Shown: positions 7,392 through 16,693 of the stretch, piece by piece
Position numbering within the stretch: position 1 is the first letter of the stretch
Layout of the letters: each line of letters begins with the position of its first letter
Source of the DNA: DASWHF01 sp036393295
Lineage (GTDB): Bacteria; Pseudomonadota; Gammaproteobacteria; Acidiferrobacterales; UBA6901
Direction of reading: 5' to 3'
DNA: 46,471 bases
NCBI GenBank assembly: GCA_036393295.1
Contig: DASWHF010000033.1
Span: 1-46,471 of the forward strand
Made by a program: the position numbers and the translations under genes
The notes under the pieces: model-generated
Database searches by the model: none
What the model was told of the DNA's origin: nothing
The model's input: only the letters and a program-made list of their open reading frames with translations

Positions 7392-9200
7392 TTACGAACC
7401 CAGCCAGGCGACGCGGTGCGCGCGTGGCGCGCCGTCGGCGTCGGGCATGAAGCGAAACTCGCAGGTATCCATCGGCGGCGCCTGCAGTTCGACGACGAAG
7501 GTCATGAGCTCGTCGCGGCGGAACGCATGCACGGTCACCCGTTCGCCCGGCCAGTGAGTCGCCAACAGCGCATCCAGGTTCGCCTTCGTTACCCGCAGGC
7601 CGTCCACGGCCACCAGCGCATCGCCGGCGGCGAGCCCGGCCGCCTGGGCGGCGGCGCCGTCGAATACCTGGGCGAGCTTCGCTTCCGCGCCCTCGGTCAG
7701 CTTGACGCCGAGGACCGCGCGCCGCATCAGCTCGGCCGCGGATTTCTTCGGCGGCTTGCCGCCCTTGTCGGCGGCCGACTCGGCCGGGCGCACGACGAAC
7801 TCGACGCCGACATCGCCGAGCAGGCCGGCGAGCGGCAGGTCCTCGGTCGAACGCAGCGCCCGGTCGAAGAACTCGCGCAGATCCAAACCGCTGACCTCGG
7901 CGGCGAGACGCTCGATGCCGCCCTCCTCGACGCCGGTCGGGGTGCGGCCGTGGCGCTCCCACAGTGCGCGCATCACGTCGTCGAGCGACCGGCGGCCGCC
8001 GGTGCCGCACCGGAGGGTGAGATCCAGCGCCAGCGCCACCAGCGCGCCCTTGGTGTAATAGCTGACGATCGCGTTCGGCGCGTTCTCGTCCTGGCGGTAG
8101 AACTTGGTCCAGGCGTCGAAGCTGGACTCGGTGACGGTCTGCTTGAAGCGCCCGCTGCCGCGCCACACCCTGGTTGCGGTCTCGCCGAGCGCCTGCAGGT
8201 AATCCTGGGGCTCGATGCGTTGGCTGCGCACCAGGGCGAGATCGTCGTAATACGACGTGATGCCCTCGAAGGCCCAAAGCTGGCGGGTGTAGGCCTCGCG
8301 GCTCAGGTCATAGGGCAGGAAGGCCTTGGGCTTGATGCGTTTGACGTTCCAGGTGTGGAAATACTCGTGGCTAACGAGGCCGAGGAAGGCGCGATAGTCG
8401 TCGTTGACCGCCGCCTCGCCCGGCCGCGGCAGGCTCTTGCGGCTGACCAGGAGGCTGGTGGAGGCGCGGTGCTCCAGGCCGCCGTAGCCCTCACCGACCA
8501 CCATAATAAGGAACACATAGCGCGCCATCGGCGCCGGCTCGCCGAAGAACGTTATATGGTGCTCGCAAATGGCCTGCATGTCCCGGCACAGCCGGTCCAG
8601 GTCGGCACGCTGGCGGCCGGTCAGCACGACGTCATGCGGGACGCCGCAGGCGCTGAATTGCGCGTGCGTGAAGGTACCCATCTCGACCGGGTGATCGATC
8701 AGCTCATCGTAGTCGGCGGCGCTGTAGCGGCCGAAACCGAAGGCCGGGGCATCGAGCGCCGGCAGCGCCGTGGCGAGCCGCCAATCGCGCACGCCTTCCG
8801 GCGGCAGGATCTCGACCTCGCACGGGCGCCGCTCCCGGCCGTGCGCCATCAGGAACACGCTCGCACCGTTGAAGTAGCCGTGGGTGGTATCGAGGTGGGC
8901 GGCGCGCACCGACAGGTCCCAGGCATACACCTCGCAGGTCACGGTGAGCAGCCCGGCGCAGGGCGCGCAGCGCCAGCTGTGCTTGTCGAGCTTCTCGACC
9001 GGCACGGCCGCGCCGGCGCACTCGGCAGTAAGCGTCACGATGTTGCGCGCGAACTCGCGGATCATGTAGCTGCCGGGGATCCAGGCCGGCAGCGAAAACG
9101 CCTGGCCGGCCGGATCGGGGTCGGCCACCGTGCAACGCACCTCGAAGAGGTGGGCGGCGGGGTTTATCGGGAAAATGCGGTAGCGGACCGGGGCGGGCAT
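7392..9200 (-). CDS. M61-family peptidase with C-terminal PDZ domain
   Basis: A 602-residue homologue of M61 glycyl-aminopeptidases. The zinc motif HEYFH is at residues 278-282, with the third ligand in FEGITSYY (E312) and the family signature GLEHRAS at 241-247. An N-terminal beta-sandwich precedes the catalytic domain and a PDZ domain spans about 500-570 (KLTEGAEAKLAQVFDGAAAQAAGLAAGDALVAVDG). No signal peptide is evident at the chosen ATG, so it may be cytoplasmic. It should hydrolyse N-terminal glycine or small residues, but the substrate is unknown. It is divergent from the DUF1302 gene. Confidence 0.9.
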   Translation of the reverse strand: MPAPVRYRIFPINPAAHLFEVRCTVADPDPAGQAFSLPAWIPGSYMIREFARNIVTLTAECAGAAVPVEKLDKHSWRCAPCAGLLTVTCEVYAWDLSVRAAHLDTTHGYFNGASVFLMAHGRERRPCEVEILPPEGVRDWRLATALPALDAPAFGFGRYSAADYDELIDHPVEMGTFTHAQFSACGVPHDVVLTGRQRADLDRLCRDMQAICEHHITFFGEPAPMARYVFLIMVVGEGYGGLEHRASTSLLVSRKSLPRPGEAAVNDDYRAFLGLVSHEYFHTWNVKRIKPKAFLPYDLSREAYTRQLWAFEGITSYYDDLALVRSQRIEPQDYLQALGETATRVWRGSGRFKQTVTESSFDAWTKFYRQDENAPNAIVSYYTKGALVALALDLTLRCGTGGRRSLDDVMRALWERHGRTPTGVEEGGIERLAAEVSGLDLREFFDRALRSTEDLPLAGLLGDVGVEFVVRPAESAADKGGKPPKKSAAELMRRAVLGVKLTEGAEAKLAQVFDGAAAQAAGLAAGDALVAVDGLRVTKANLDALLATHWPGERVTVHAFRRDELMTFVVELQAPPMDTCEFRFMPDADGAPRAHRVAWLGS

Positions 9201-9222
9201 GGGTGGATTCTAACCCGGACCC

Positions 9223-9247
9223 GGCCGGCGCCGGAACGGCGCCGGCC
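9223..9247. repeat. GC-rich hairpin in the divergent M61/DUF1302 intergenic region
   Basis: Arms GGCCGGCGCC (9223-9232) and GGCGCCGGCC (9238-9247) enclose GGAAC. It is only 23 bases above the M61 start, in that gene's leader, and could affect translation. The rest of 9201-9433 shows no confident sigma-70 promoter. Confidence 0.5.
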
Positions 9248-9433
9248 CCGATGGCCACGGCCGGAGCGGTCCGCGGGGTCCCTGGCAAAGGTGTGGAACG
9301 CGGCCGGACAGTCATTGTAGGATAGACCCACGGCACGTCGACGCGGCCCGCCCGCCGCCCGGCCGCACAACTCCGCGAATAACGAAACCGGGACAAGGAG
9401 TTGTCACGCACGACCACTTGGAGGAGCACCCTT

Positions 9434-11317
9434 ATGCGAAACTATCGTGGGTATCGTTTCACGTTGAGCGCCTGCACGCTCGCGGTGGCGGCCACCCTCG
9501 CCGCCGCCCCGGCGCGGGCCTTCGAGTTCAGCAGCCCGTCCGGCGAGCTGCGCGGCAGCTTCGACACCACCGTGTCGCTGGGCGCGTCGTGGCGCCTGCA
9601 GGATCTCGATCCGGAGCTGGTCGGCATCACCAACGGCGGCACGGCGCGCTCGGTCAACGAGGACGACGGCAACCTCAACTATGAGAAGAAGGACACGATC
9701 TCCGCGGCGGTCAAAGTCACCCACGACATCTCGCTCGATTACCAGAACTACGGTGCCTTCGTTCGCGGCACCTATTTCTACGATCACGCTGCGGCGCACA
9801 AGAAGGACGAGTTCGGCCCGCAGGCCGAGGACCGGCTGATCTCGGATGCCGACCTGCTCGATGCATACGTTCACGGCGCCTTCGACATCGCCGGCCGCAA
9901 TCTGAGTCTCAGGCTCGGACGCCAGGTGGTCAGCTGGGGCGAGAGCACCTTCATCCTCAACGGCATCAACGTGATCAATGCCATCGACGTGCGCAAGCTG
10001 CGCGTTCCGGGGGCGGAATTGAAGGAGGCGCTCGTGGCATCGCCGATGGTGTGGGCCTCGCAGGGGATCACTCGCACCACGTCGGTCGAGGCACTCTATA
10101 TCGCCTCCTGGGACAAGACCGATCTCGATCCACGCGGCAGTTTCTTCAGCACCAATGATTTCGTCAGCGAGGACGGCGACAAGGTATACGTCGGTTTCGG
10201 CCGGCGCGTGGACCAGCATGATCCGCCGGGCGTTTTCGGCGTTACTCCGGATGCCGCCGGTTGGGCGCCGCGCGCCGCCGACCGTGACCCGGACGACTCG
10301 GGACAGTACGGTTTCGCATTGCGGCAGTTCCTCCCGTGGCTGAACAACACGGAGATCGGGCTTTTCTACGTCAACTATCACAGCCGAACCCCGTTCATAA
10401 CCGGCACTCGCGGCGGGCTGACGGCCGTTACGCCCGTCCCCGGCTGCTCGGTATTCGATCTCCCCACGCTGCTCGGCGGCGGCGGCTTCCCGGCCGCCTG
10501 CGCGGCGGCCGCCGGACGCGCGGGTGTTTACTTCCTCGAATACCCCGAAGACATCCGCATGACCGGCCTCAGTTTCAACACTTCCGGACCGTTCGGCATT
10601 GCGCTTCAGGGCGAATTCTCCTATCGCCCGAACCAGCCGGTTCAGCTTGCGTCCACCGAGTTACTGCTCGCCGCGCTCGGGGCAGCCAACAATATCACCG
10701 GCAATGCCGCTCAGGCCTTCGCCGTGCCTTATGGAACGGAATTGACCGGCTACCGCCGGCTCAAAATGAACCAGGCGCAGATGACCGCGACGAAGGCGTT
10801 CGGGCCGACACTCGGGGCCGACCAATTCGTTGTGCTGGGCGAAGTCGGGTTCACCTATCTCGATCTGCCGAACGACCTGTTGTTCAATGGTCCCGCGACA
10901 CACCTGCCGGCTCCCGGTTCCAGCACTGCGGCATCGGGTGGCTCGGCGCAACCGGGTGGAGAAGGCTACGCCACCAACAACTCCTGGGGCTACCGCCTGT
11001 TGGCGCGCTGGGATTTCGAAAATGCCCTCGGCGCCGCCAGCCTGTCGCCGCGCATTGTCTACGCTCACGATGTGCACGGCGTGAGTCCGACATTTAATCA
11101 GGGAGCCAAGGCGGTGACGGTCGGGCTCAGCTACAACCTGCGCCAGGTCTGGACCGCCGACGTCGCCTACACCGGCTACTGGGGCGGCCGCACCTACGCC
11201 GGCACCGATCCGGCCGGCGCGCCGGCCGGAACCACGCAGAGCGCCAGCTACGCCAGCAGCGCCAACCCCAACAAGGACCGCGACTTCCTGTCGGTCAGCG
11301 TGAGTTATGCGTTTTGA
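9434..11317 (+). CDS. DUF1302 outer-membrane protein
   Basis: A 627-residue secreted protein with a signal peptide ending ...APARA-F (about residue 31). The rest is rich in alternating aromatic/polar beta strands and terminates in aromatic SVSYAF, the usual C-terminal signature of outer-membrane beta-barrels. Sequence such as LRLGRQVVSWGESTFILNGINVIN is characteristic of the DUF1302 family. An SD (GGAGG) sits 10 bases above the chosen ATG; upstream in-frame codons lack one. It starts a co-directional group with DUF1329, YCF48-like, MMPL and thioesterase genes. A role as an outer-membrane channel or adaptor for the MMPL pump is inferred from co-occurrence. Confidence 0.88.
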   Translation: MRNYRGYRFTLSACTLAVAATLAAAPARAFEFSSPSGELRGSFDTTVSLGASWRLQDLDPELVGITNGGTARSVNEDDGNLNYEKKDTISAAVKVTHDISLDYQNYGAFVRGTYFYDHAAAHKKDEFGPQAEDRLISDADLLDAYVHGAFDIAGRNLSLRLGRQVVSWGESTFILNGINVINAIDVRKLRVPGAELKEALVASPMVWASQGITRTTSVEALYIASWDKTDLDPRGSFFSTNDFVSEDGDKVYVGFGRRVDQHDPPGVFGVTPDAAGWAPRAADRDPDDSGQYGFALRQFLPWLNNTEIGLFYVNYHSRTPFITGTRGGLTAVTPVPGCSVFDLPTLLGGGGFPAACAAAAGRAGVYFLEYPEDIRMTGLSFNTSGPFGIALQGEFSYRPNQPVQLASTELLLAALGAANNITGNAAQAFAVPYGTELTGYRRLKMNQAQMTATKAFGPTLGADQFVVLGEVGFTYLDLPNDLLFNGPATHLPAPGSSTAASGGSAQPGGEGYATNNSWGYRLLARWDFENALGAASLSPRIVYAHDVHGVSPTFNQGAKAVTVGLSYNLRQVWTADVAYTGYWGGRTYAGTDPAGAPAGTTQSASYASSANPNKDRDFLSVSVSYAF

Positions 11318-11361
11318 CCGCGCACCCGCCATCCCGACGCGAACGAATGAGGAGACCGACC

Positions 11362-12726
11362 ATGTTTGACCGCAAGCTTACCGTTCTGGGCGCCGCGCTG
11401 GCGCTGACGCTGACCGCGCTGCCGGCATCGAGCGCCGTGACCGCCGAGCAGGCCGCCGCGCTCGGCACGACCCTGACGCCGATGGGCGCGGAAAAGGCCG
11501 GCAATAGCGCCGGCACCATCCCGGCCTGGGACGGCGGCATCACCCGGCCGGTCGCCGGCTACCAGCCCGGCGGCCACTACCCCGACCCTTACGCCGACGA
11601 CCAGCCGCTGTTCACCATCGACGCGTCCAATGTCGACAAGTACGCCGAGAATCTCTCGCCCGGCCAGGTCGCAATGCTGCGCAAGTACAAGACCTGGAAG
11701 CTGAAGGTCTACCCGACGCGGCGCAGCGCCGCCTTCCCGCAGGGCCATTACGACGAGACCCTGGCGAACGCCACCAAGGTGACGCTGGTGCGCGGCGGCA
11801 ACGGCTTCCAGGGCACCAAGGGCGGCATCCCCTTCCCGATCCCGCAGGACGGCCTGGAGGTGGTGTGGAATCACCTGACCCGCTACCGCGGCGACACCTA
11901 TGCGATGTCCTGGAGCCAGGCGCCGGTGACGCGCACCGGCAGCTACACCCTGGTGCGCTTCGAGTACGAGTACGACTTCCACTACGGCAACTTGAGCAAG
12001 CCGCTGAACCAGCGCCAGGACAACAAGCTGTTCAACTTCCTGCAGATCGTCACCGCCCCGGCGCGGCTCGCCGGCCAGATACTGCTGGTGCACGACTTCG
12101 CCGACCAGGTGCGGCAGCCGCGCCAGGCCTGGACCTACAACCCGGGCCAGCGGCGCGTGCGGCTGGCACCGAACGTCGCCTACGACAACCCCGGCACCGC
12201 CGCCGACGGCCTGCGCACCAACGACGACTTCTCGATGTTCAACGGCGCCACCGACCGCTACGACTGGAAGCTGGTCGGCAAGAAGGAGATTTACATCCCT
12301 TACAACTCCTACAAACTGAGCGGCAACAGCCTGAAGTACCGCGACGTGCTTCGGGCCGGCCACGTCAACCCGGAGCACGCGCGCTACGAGCTGCACCGCG
12401 TCTGGGTGGTGGAGGCGACCCTCAAGCGGGGCGTGAGCCATCTCTACAAGCGTCGTACCTTCTACGTCGACGAGGATTCCTGGGCGATCGTGGTCGCGGA
12501 CAAGTACGACAACCGCGATCAGCTGTGGCGCGTCTCGGAGCAGCACAACATCAATTTCTACAACGTGCCGATGTGGTACCCGGTGCTGGAAGTGCACCAC
12601 GACCTGCAGTCCGGCCGCTACATCGCCATGGGCCTGCGCAACGAGGAGCCGAAGCTCTACGAGGTGGTGCAGCGCCGCGAGGCCGACTTCACGCCGGCCG
12701 GGCTGCGCGCGATCGGCACGCGTTGA
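11362..12726 (+). CDS. DUF1329 periplasmic/outer-membrane-associated protein
   Basis: A 454-residue DUF1329 protein with a signal peptide cleaved near ASSA-V (about residue 25), then the family start pattern AGTIPAWDGG. The fold in this family is thought to resemble lipoprotein-sorting LolA/LolB-like half-barrels, implying handling of a hydrophobic ligand; this is family knowledge, not shown here. An SD (GAGGAGA) precedes the ATG. It lies 44 bases after the DUF1302 gene. DUF1302 and DUF1329 genes are commonly neighbours in proteobacteria, which supports a shared pathway. Confidence 0.88.
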   Translation: MFDRKLTVLGAALALTLTALPASSAVTAEQAAALGTTLTPMGAEKAGNSAGTIPAWDGGITRPVAGYQPGGHYPDPYADDQPLFTIDASNVDKYAENLSPGQVAMLRKYKTWKLKVYPTRRSAAFPQGHYDETLANATKVTLVRGGNGFQGTKGGIPFPIPQDGLEVVWNHLTRYRGDTYAMSWSQAPVTRTGSYTLVRFEYEYDFHYGNLSKPLNQRQDNKLFNFLQIVTAPARLAGQILLVHDFADQVRQPRQAWTYNPGQRRVRLAPNVAYDNPGTAADGLRTNDDFSMFNGATDRYDWKLVGKKEIYIPYNSYKLSGNSLKYRDVLRAGHVNPEHARYELHRVWVVEATLKRGVSHLYKRRTFYVDEDSWAIVVADKYDNRDQLWRVSEQHNINFYNVPMWYPVLEVHHDLQSGRYIAMGLRNEEPKLYEVVQRREADFTPAGLRAIGTR

Positions 12727-12825
12727 CGCGGAGGAGGCTTGCCGCCGGCCCGGAAACGAAGCCGACGCGAAGACGCGAAGACGCAAAGAAAGTCGTCGAT
12801 GCTGGAGACGGAGCTACCAGTAGAA

Positions 12826-12906
12826 CGTAGGGTGGGGCCCTGCCCCACCCTGGCGCGCGCGTGAAGAAGCAATGGCCGTTTCGGCGGGGCAAGGCCCCGC
12901 CCTACG
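12826..12906. repeat. Paired REP-like hairpins (BIME-like)
   Basis: Two hairpins, AGGGTGGGG/CCCCACCCT and GGCGGGGC/GCCCCGCC, are themselves enclosed by outer arms CGTAGGGTGGGGC and GCCCCGCCCTACG with one mismatch. They fill the gap between the DUF1329 and YCF48-like genes. The layout matches the paired elements at 21184-21256 and 25864-25932, although the core sequence differs. Confidence 0.75.
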
Positions 12907-12940
12907 ATAAACGTTGCGAATTCTGCTAACCTGACCGACC

Positions 12941-13888
12941 ATGAAGACAACCACCGCGGCCGCCCTGCTCCTTGCCGGCATCGCCATCCTGCCGACAGTG
13001 CAAGGCGCGCCGCCGGCCGGCGCGCCGATCGACAAGCTGCTGATCCTGGACGCGCAGCGCATCGGCGAGCGCATCGTCTGCGTGGGCGAGCGCGGCTATA
13101 TCCTCTACTCCGACGACGACGGCCACAGCTGGCAGGCCGCCCGCAGCCCGACCGACGCCACCCTCACCGCGCTGCACTTCCCCGACCCCGGCCACGGCTA
13201 TGCCGTCGGCCACGACGCCGTGATCCTGCGTTCCACCGACCGCGGCGCGAGCTGGACCCCGGTGCACGCCGCGCCCGAGAAGGAGGCGCCGCTGCTCGAC
13301 GTCTGGTTCGCCGATACGCGCCACGGTTACGCGGTCGGCGCCTACGGCGCGTTCTACGAGACCCGCGACGGCGGCGATTCCTGGCAGGCACGCGCGGTGC
13401 TCGACACTGACCGCCACTTCAACGCCGTCACCGGCGCGCCGGACGGCCAGCTGTACCTGGCGGGCGAGTCCGGCACGCTGGCGCACTCGCCCGACCGCGG
13501 CGCCAGCTGGCGGCCGCTGCCTTCCCCCTACCGCGGCTCGCTGTTCGGCATCCTGCGCGTCGCCGACGGTGGCCTGCTGACCTACGGCCTGCGCGGGCGC
13601 GTCTACCGCTCCGCCGACGGCGGCCGCGGCTGGCAGCAGATCGACGCGCCCAACACGGCGAGCCTCATGGGCGGCACGGTGCTGGCCGACGGCACGGTCG
13701 TGCTGCTCGGCCACGACGGCGCGGTGCTGGTGAGCCGCGACCACGGCCGGCGCTTCGCCCCCCAGGCCAGCCACACCCGCCGCGCGCTGATCGCGGCGGT
13801 GCCGGCCGGCGGCGACCGCGGCCTGCTGCTGTTCGGCGAGGCCGAGCCCGGCGCGGCGCGCGCCTTCCTCGAGCACGAGCGCTTCTAG
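12941..13888 (+). CDS. YCF48-like / BNR-repeat beta-propeller protein, secreted
   Basis: A 315-residue protein with a signal peptide (about residues 1-22). The remainder is repeated propeller blades carrying BNR/Asp-box-like motifs (SDDDGHSW, STDRGASW, TRDGGDSW, SPDRGASW, SADGGRGW), as in YCF48/HCF136. HCF136 assists photosystem II assembly in phototrophs; here no photosynthetic genes are present and the protein is coupled to a transporter instead. Its TAG stop is directly followed by the MMPL ATG, with no gap. A role in assembling or gating the MMPL pump is an inference. Confidence 0.88.
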   Translation: MKTTTAAALLLAGIAILPTVQGAPPAGAPIDKLLILDAQRIGERIVCVGERGYILYSDDDGHSWQAARSPTDATLTALHFPDPGHGYAVGHDAVILRSTDRGASWTPVHAAPEKEAPLLDVWFADTRHGYAVGAYGAFYETRDGGDSWQARAVLDTDRHFNAVTGAPDGQLYLAGESGTLAHSPDRGASWRPLPSPYRGSLFGILRVADGGLLTYGLRGRVYRSADGGRGWQQIDAPNTASLMGGTVLADGTVVLLGHDGAVLVSRDHGRRFAPQASHTRRALIAAVPAGGDRGLLLFGEAEPGAARAFLEHERF

Positions 13889-16231
13889 ATGCAGGCCACG
13901 GTCGACAGGCTGATGCAGGCCGCGGCGCGGCTGATCTTCGACCACCCGCGCTTCTGGCTCGCGGTGTTCGCGGTCGTCACCGTGCTGCTCGGCATCTCGG
14001 CGAGCGGGCTCCGGGTGGACGCTGCCTTCAACAAGATGATCCCGCTCGAGCATCCCTACATGCGGGTGTTCACCGAGTACCGCGACACCTTCGGCGGCGC
14101 CAACCGCGTGATCGTCGCGCTCAAGCAGCGCGACGGCGACATCTTCAACAAGCCGTTCTTCGACACGCTCAAGCAGGTCACCGACGAGGTGTTTTTCATC
14201 CCCGGCGTCGACCGGCCGACGGTGACTTCGCTGTTCACGCCGAACGTGCGCTACATCGAGGTGATCGAGGAGGGCTTCAGCGGCGGCAACGTGATCCCGG
14301 CCGACTTCCAGGGCACGCCCGAGGACCTGGAGCGGGTGCGGCGCAACGTGCTCAAATCCGGCGGCGTCGGGCGGCTGGTGGCGAACGACTTCAGCGCCGC
14401 GCTGGTGCGCGCCGAGCTGCTGGAGGTCGATCCGGTGTCGGGCGAGAAGCTCGACTACCAGCAGGTCGCCGAGCGGCTCGAGGCGATCCGCGCCAAGTAC
14501 CAGACCGACGACGTCAGCGTGCACATCATCGGCTTCGCCAAGGCGGTCGGCGACATCGCCGACGGCGCGCGCGGCGTGATCGCCTTCTTCTTCGTCGCCT
14601 TCTTCATCACCGCGCTGCTGCTCTACTGGTATTCGAGCTCCTGGAAGCTCACCGCCCTGGCGCTGGTCTGCGCGCTGATGCCGGTGGCCTGGCTGCTGGG
14701 GCTGCTGCCGCTGATCGGCTACGGCATCGACCCGATGTCCATCCTGGTGCCGTTTCTGATCTTCGCGATCGGCGTGAGCCACGCCGTGCAGATGACCAAC
14801 GCCTGGAAGCTCGAGACCCTGCACGGCGCCGACGGCGTCACCGCCTCGAAGCGCTCTTTCCTCAAGCTGTTCATCCCCGGCGCGGTGGCGCTGCTCGCCA
14901 ACGCGCTCGGCTTCATGGTGATCCTGCACATCAAGATCGCCATGGTGCAGGAGCTGGCGATCACCGCCAGCCTCGGCGTGCTGTTGATGATCATCACCAA
15001 CAAGATGCTGCTGCCCATCCTGCTGTCCTATATCCGTCTCCGGCCCGGCGAGGTCGAGCGCGCCAGCGGCAAGGAGACCCGCGGCGACGCGCTGTGGCGG
15101 CGCATCAGCCTGTTCGCGCAGACCCGCACGGCGCGCTGGGTGATCCCGGCGGCGCTCGCGCTGCTGGCGCTCGGCGCCTGGCAGGCCCACGACCTCAAGA
15201 CCGGTGACCTGGGCGTGGGCACCCCGGAGCTGCGCGAGGACTCGCGCTACAACCTCGACGTGCGCGCGATCACCGGGAGCTTCTCGATCGGCGTCGACGT
15301 TCTGTCGGTCATCGCCCAGACCTACGACGTGCCGGGCGCCTGCACCGACTACGGGATCATGCGCAGCATCGACGATTTCGTCTGGCACATGACCAATACC
15401 GCGGGCGTGCACTCGGTGCTGGCGCTGACCGATTTCGCCAAGACCATCAACGCCGGCTGGAACGAGGGCAACATCAAGTGGCGGGTGCTGTCGCGCAACC
15501 CCGACGTGCTGGCGCAGTCGGTCACGCCGGTCGACACCGGCAGCGGCCTGCTCAACTCCGACTGCAGCGCCATGCAGGTCCTGATCTTCACCCGCGACCA
15601 CCAGGGCGAGACCATCGCCCATATCGCCGACGCGGTACGGGACTTCAAGCGCGAGCACGACTCGGAGCAGCTCCGGTTCCTGCTGGCCAGCGGCAACGTC
15701 GGCGTCATGGTCGCGACCAACGAGGCGGTCGACGCCGCCGAGATCACCATGCTGATCTCGCTGTTCGGCGCCATCTCGGCGCTGTGCCTGGTGACCTTCC
15801 GCTCCTGGCGCGCGACGCTGTGCATCATTCTCCCGCTCGGCCTGGTATCGGTGCTGTGCAACGCGCTCATGGCGCTGCTCGACATCGGCCTCAAGGTCTC
15901 GACCCTGCCGGTGATCGCGCTCGGCGTCGGCGTCGGCGTGGACTACGGCATTTACCTCTTCGAGCGCATGAAGCACGAGATGGAGGAACGGGGCTTGAGG
16001 CTGGCGGACGCCTTCCACGAGGCGCTGCGCCAGCGCGGCACGGCGGCGGTGTTCACCGCCGTCACCATGACCATCGGCGTCGGCAGCTGGGCGTTCTCGG
16101 CGCTCAAGTTCCAGGCGGACATGGGGCTGTTGCTGGCCTTCATGTTCCTGGTGAACATGCTCGGCGCGATCTTCCTGCTGCCGGCGCTCGCCGCCTACCT
16201 GGTGCGGCCGGCGGCGCGGAGCGCGGCATGA
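13889..16231 (+). CDS. MMPL/RND-family transporter
   Basis: A 780-residue inner-membrane protein with the RND duplication: one transmembrane helix near residues 20-40, a periplasmic loop, a bundle of five helices at about 230-380, a second membrane entry near 415, another periplasmic loop, and a final bundle at about 615-775 containing GVGVDYGIYLFERM. The size and lack of CusA/AcrB-type features favour the MMPL/hopanoid-sterol-lipid exporter branch. It should use proton motive force to move a lipid or other hydrophobic compound. Translation looks coupled to the preceding YCF48-like gene (0-base gap) and to the following thioesterase (ATGA). Confidence 0.9.
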   Translation: MQATVDRLMQAAARLIFDHPRFWLAVFAVVTVLLGISASGLRVDAAFNKMIPLEHPYMRVFTEYRDTFGGANRVIVALKQRDGDIFNKPFFDTLKQVTDEVFFIPGVDRPTVTSLFTPNVRYIEVIEEGFSGGNVIPADFQGTPEDLERVRRNVLKSGGVGRLVANDFSAALVRAELLEVDPVSGEKLDYQQVAERLEAIRAKYQTDDVSVHIIGFAKAVGDIADGARGVIAFFFVAFFITALLLYWYSSSWKLTALALVCALMPVAWLLGLLPLIGYGIDPMSILVPFLIFAIGVSHAVQMTNAWKLETLHGADGVTASKRSFLKLFIPGAVALLANALGFMVILHIKIAMVQELAITASLGVLLMIITNKMLLPILLSYIRLRPGEVERASGKETRGDALWRRISLFAQTRTARWVIPAALALLALGAWQAHDLKTGDLGVGTPELREDSRYNLDVRAITGSFSIGVDVLSVIAQTYDVPGACTDYGIMRSIDDFVWHMTNTAGVHSVLALTDFAKTINAGWNEGNIKWRVLSRNPDVLAQSVTPVDTGSGLLNSDCSAMQVLIFTRDHQGETIAHIADAVRDFKREHDSEQLRFLLASGNVGVMVATNEAVDAAEITMLISLFGAISALCLVTFRSWRATLCIILPLGLVSVLCNALMALLDIGLKVSTLPVIALGVGVGVDYGIYLFERMKHEMEERGLRLADAFHEALRQRGTAAVFTAVTMTIGVGSWAFSALKFQADMGLLLAFMFLVNMLGAIFLLPALAAYLVRPAARSAA

Positions 16232-16641
16232 CCGCCGCCCCCGGACGGCTGCTGCACGTGGCGCGCCTGGCGGTGCGCTGGGGCGACATGGACGCGCTCG
16301 GGCACGTGAACAACGCCTGGTATTTTAAATACATGGAGCAGGCGCGTATCGCCTGGTTCGACGCGCTCGGCATACCGATGATCCAGGACGATCAGGGGCC
16401 GGTGCTGGTCACCGCGTCCTGCACCTTCCTGCGGCCGATCGTCTATCCGGCCGAGATCGAGGTCGCGATCTACGGCGACACGCCCGGACGCTCCAGCTTC
16501 AACGTCCACCACGTGATCCACAAGGCCGACGACCCGGACACGCGCTACGCGGAAGGCGACACCAAGGTGGTGTGGTTCGATCACACCGCCGGCAGGTCGG
16601 TGCCGGTGCCGGAGCATATCCGGCGGCACCTGCCGGAGTAA
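16228..16641 (+). CDS. Hot-dog fold acyl-CoA thioesterase (4HBT family)
   Basis: A 137-residue single hot-dog protein with the catalytic signature RWGDMDALGHVNNAWYF (general acid D22). It would hydrolyse an acyl-CoA thioester. The ATG overlaps the MMPL stop by 4 bases, which suggests the substrate and pump are linked. The DUF1302-to-thioesterase order therefore looks like a lipid release and export unit. The acyl chain is unknown. Confidence 0.9.
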   Translation: MTAAPGRLLHVARLAVRWGDMDALGHVNNAWYFKYMEQARIAWFDALGIPMIQDDQGPVLVTASCTFLRPIVYPAEIEVAIYGDTPGRSSFNVHHVIHKADDPDTRYAEGDTKVVWFDHTAGRSVPVPEHIRRHLPE

Positions 16642-16651
16642 CGACGCGGGT

Positions 16652-16689
16652 TGTCATTGCGAGGGTGCGTCAGCGCCCTCGCAATGACA
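16652..16689. repeat. Inverted repeat hairpin with TGTCATTGCGAGGG arms
   Basis: Arms of 14 bases (16652-16665 and 16676-16689) enclose TGCGTCAGCG. It lies between convergent genes, where it could act as a factor-dependent terminator or mRNA end protector. Similar TGTCATTGCGAGG palindromes are dispersed in many bacterial genomes. Confidence 0.75.
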
Positions 16690-16693
16690 GATG

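Noticed and set aside
12926..16018. 1030-codon open frame antisense to the YCF48-like and MMPL genes
   Set aside because: Repetitive charged composition typical of GC-rich shadows; the plus strand has clear families.
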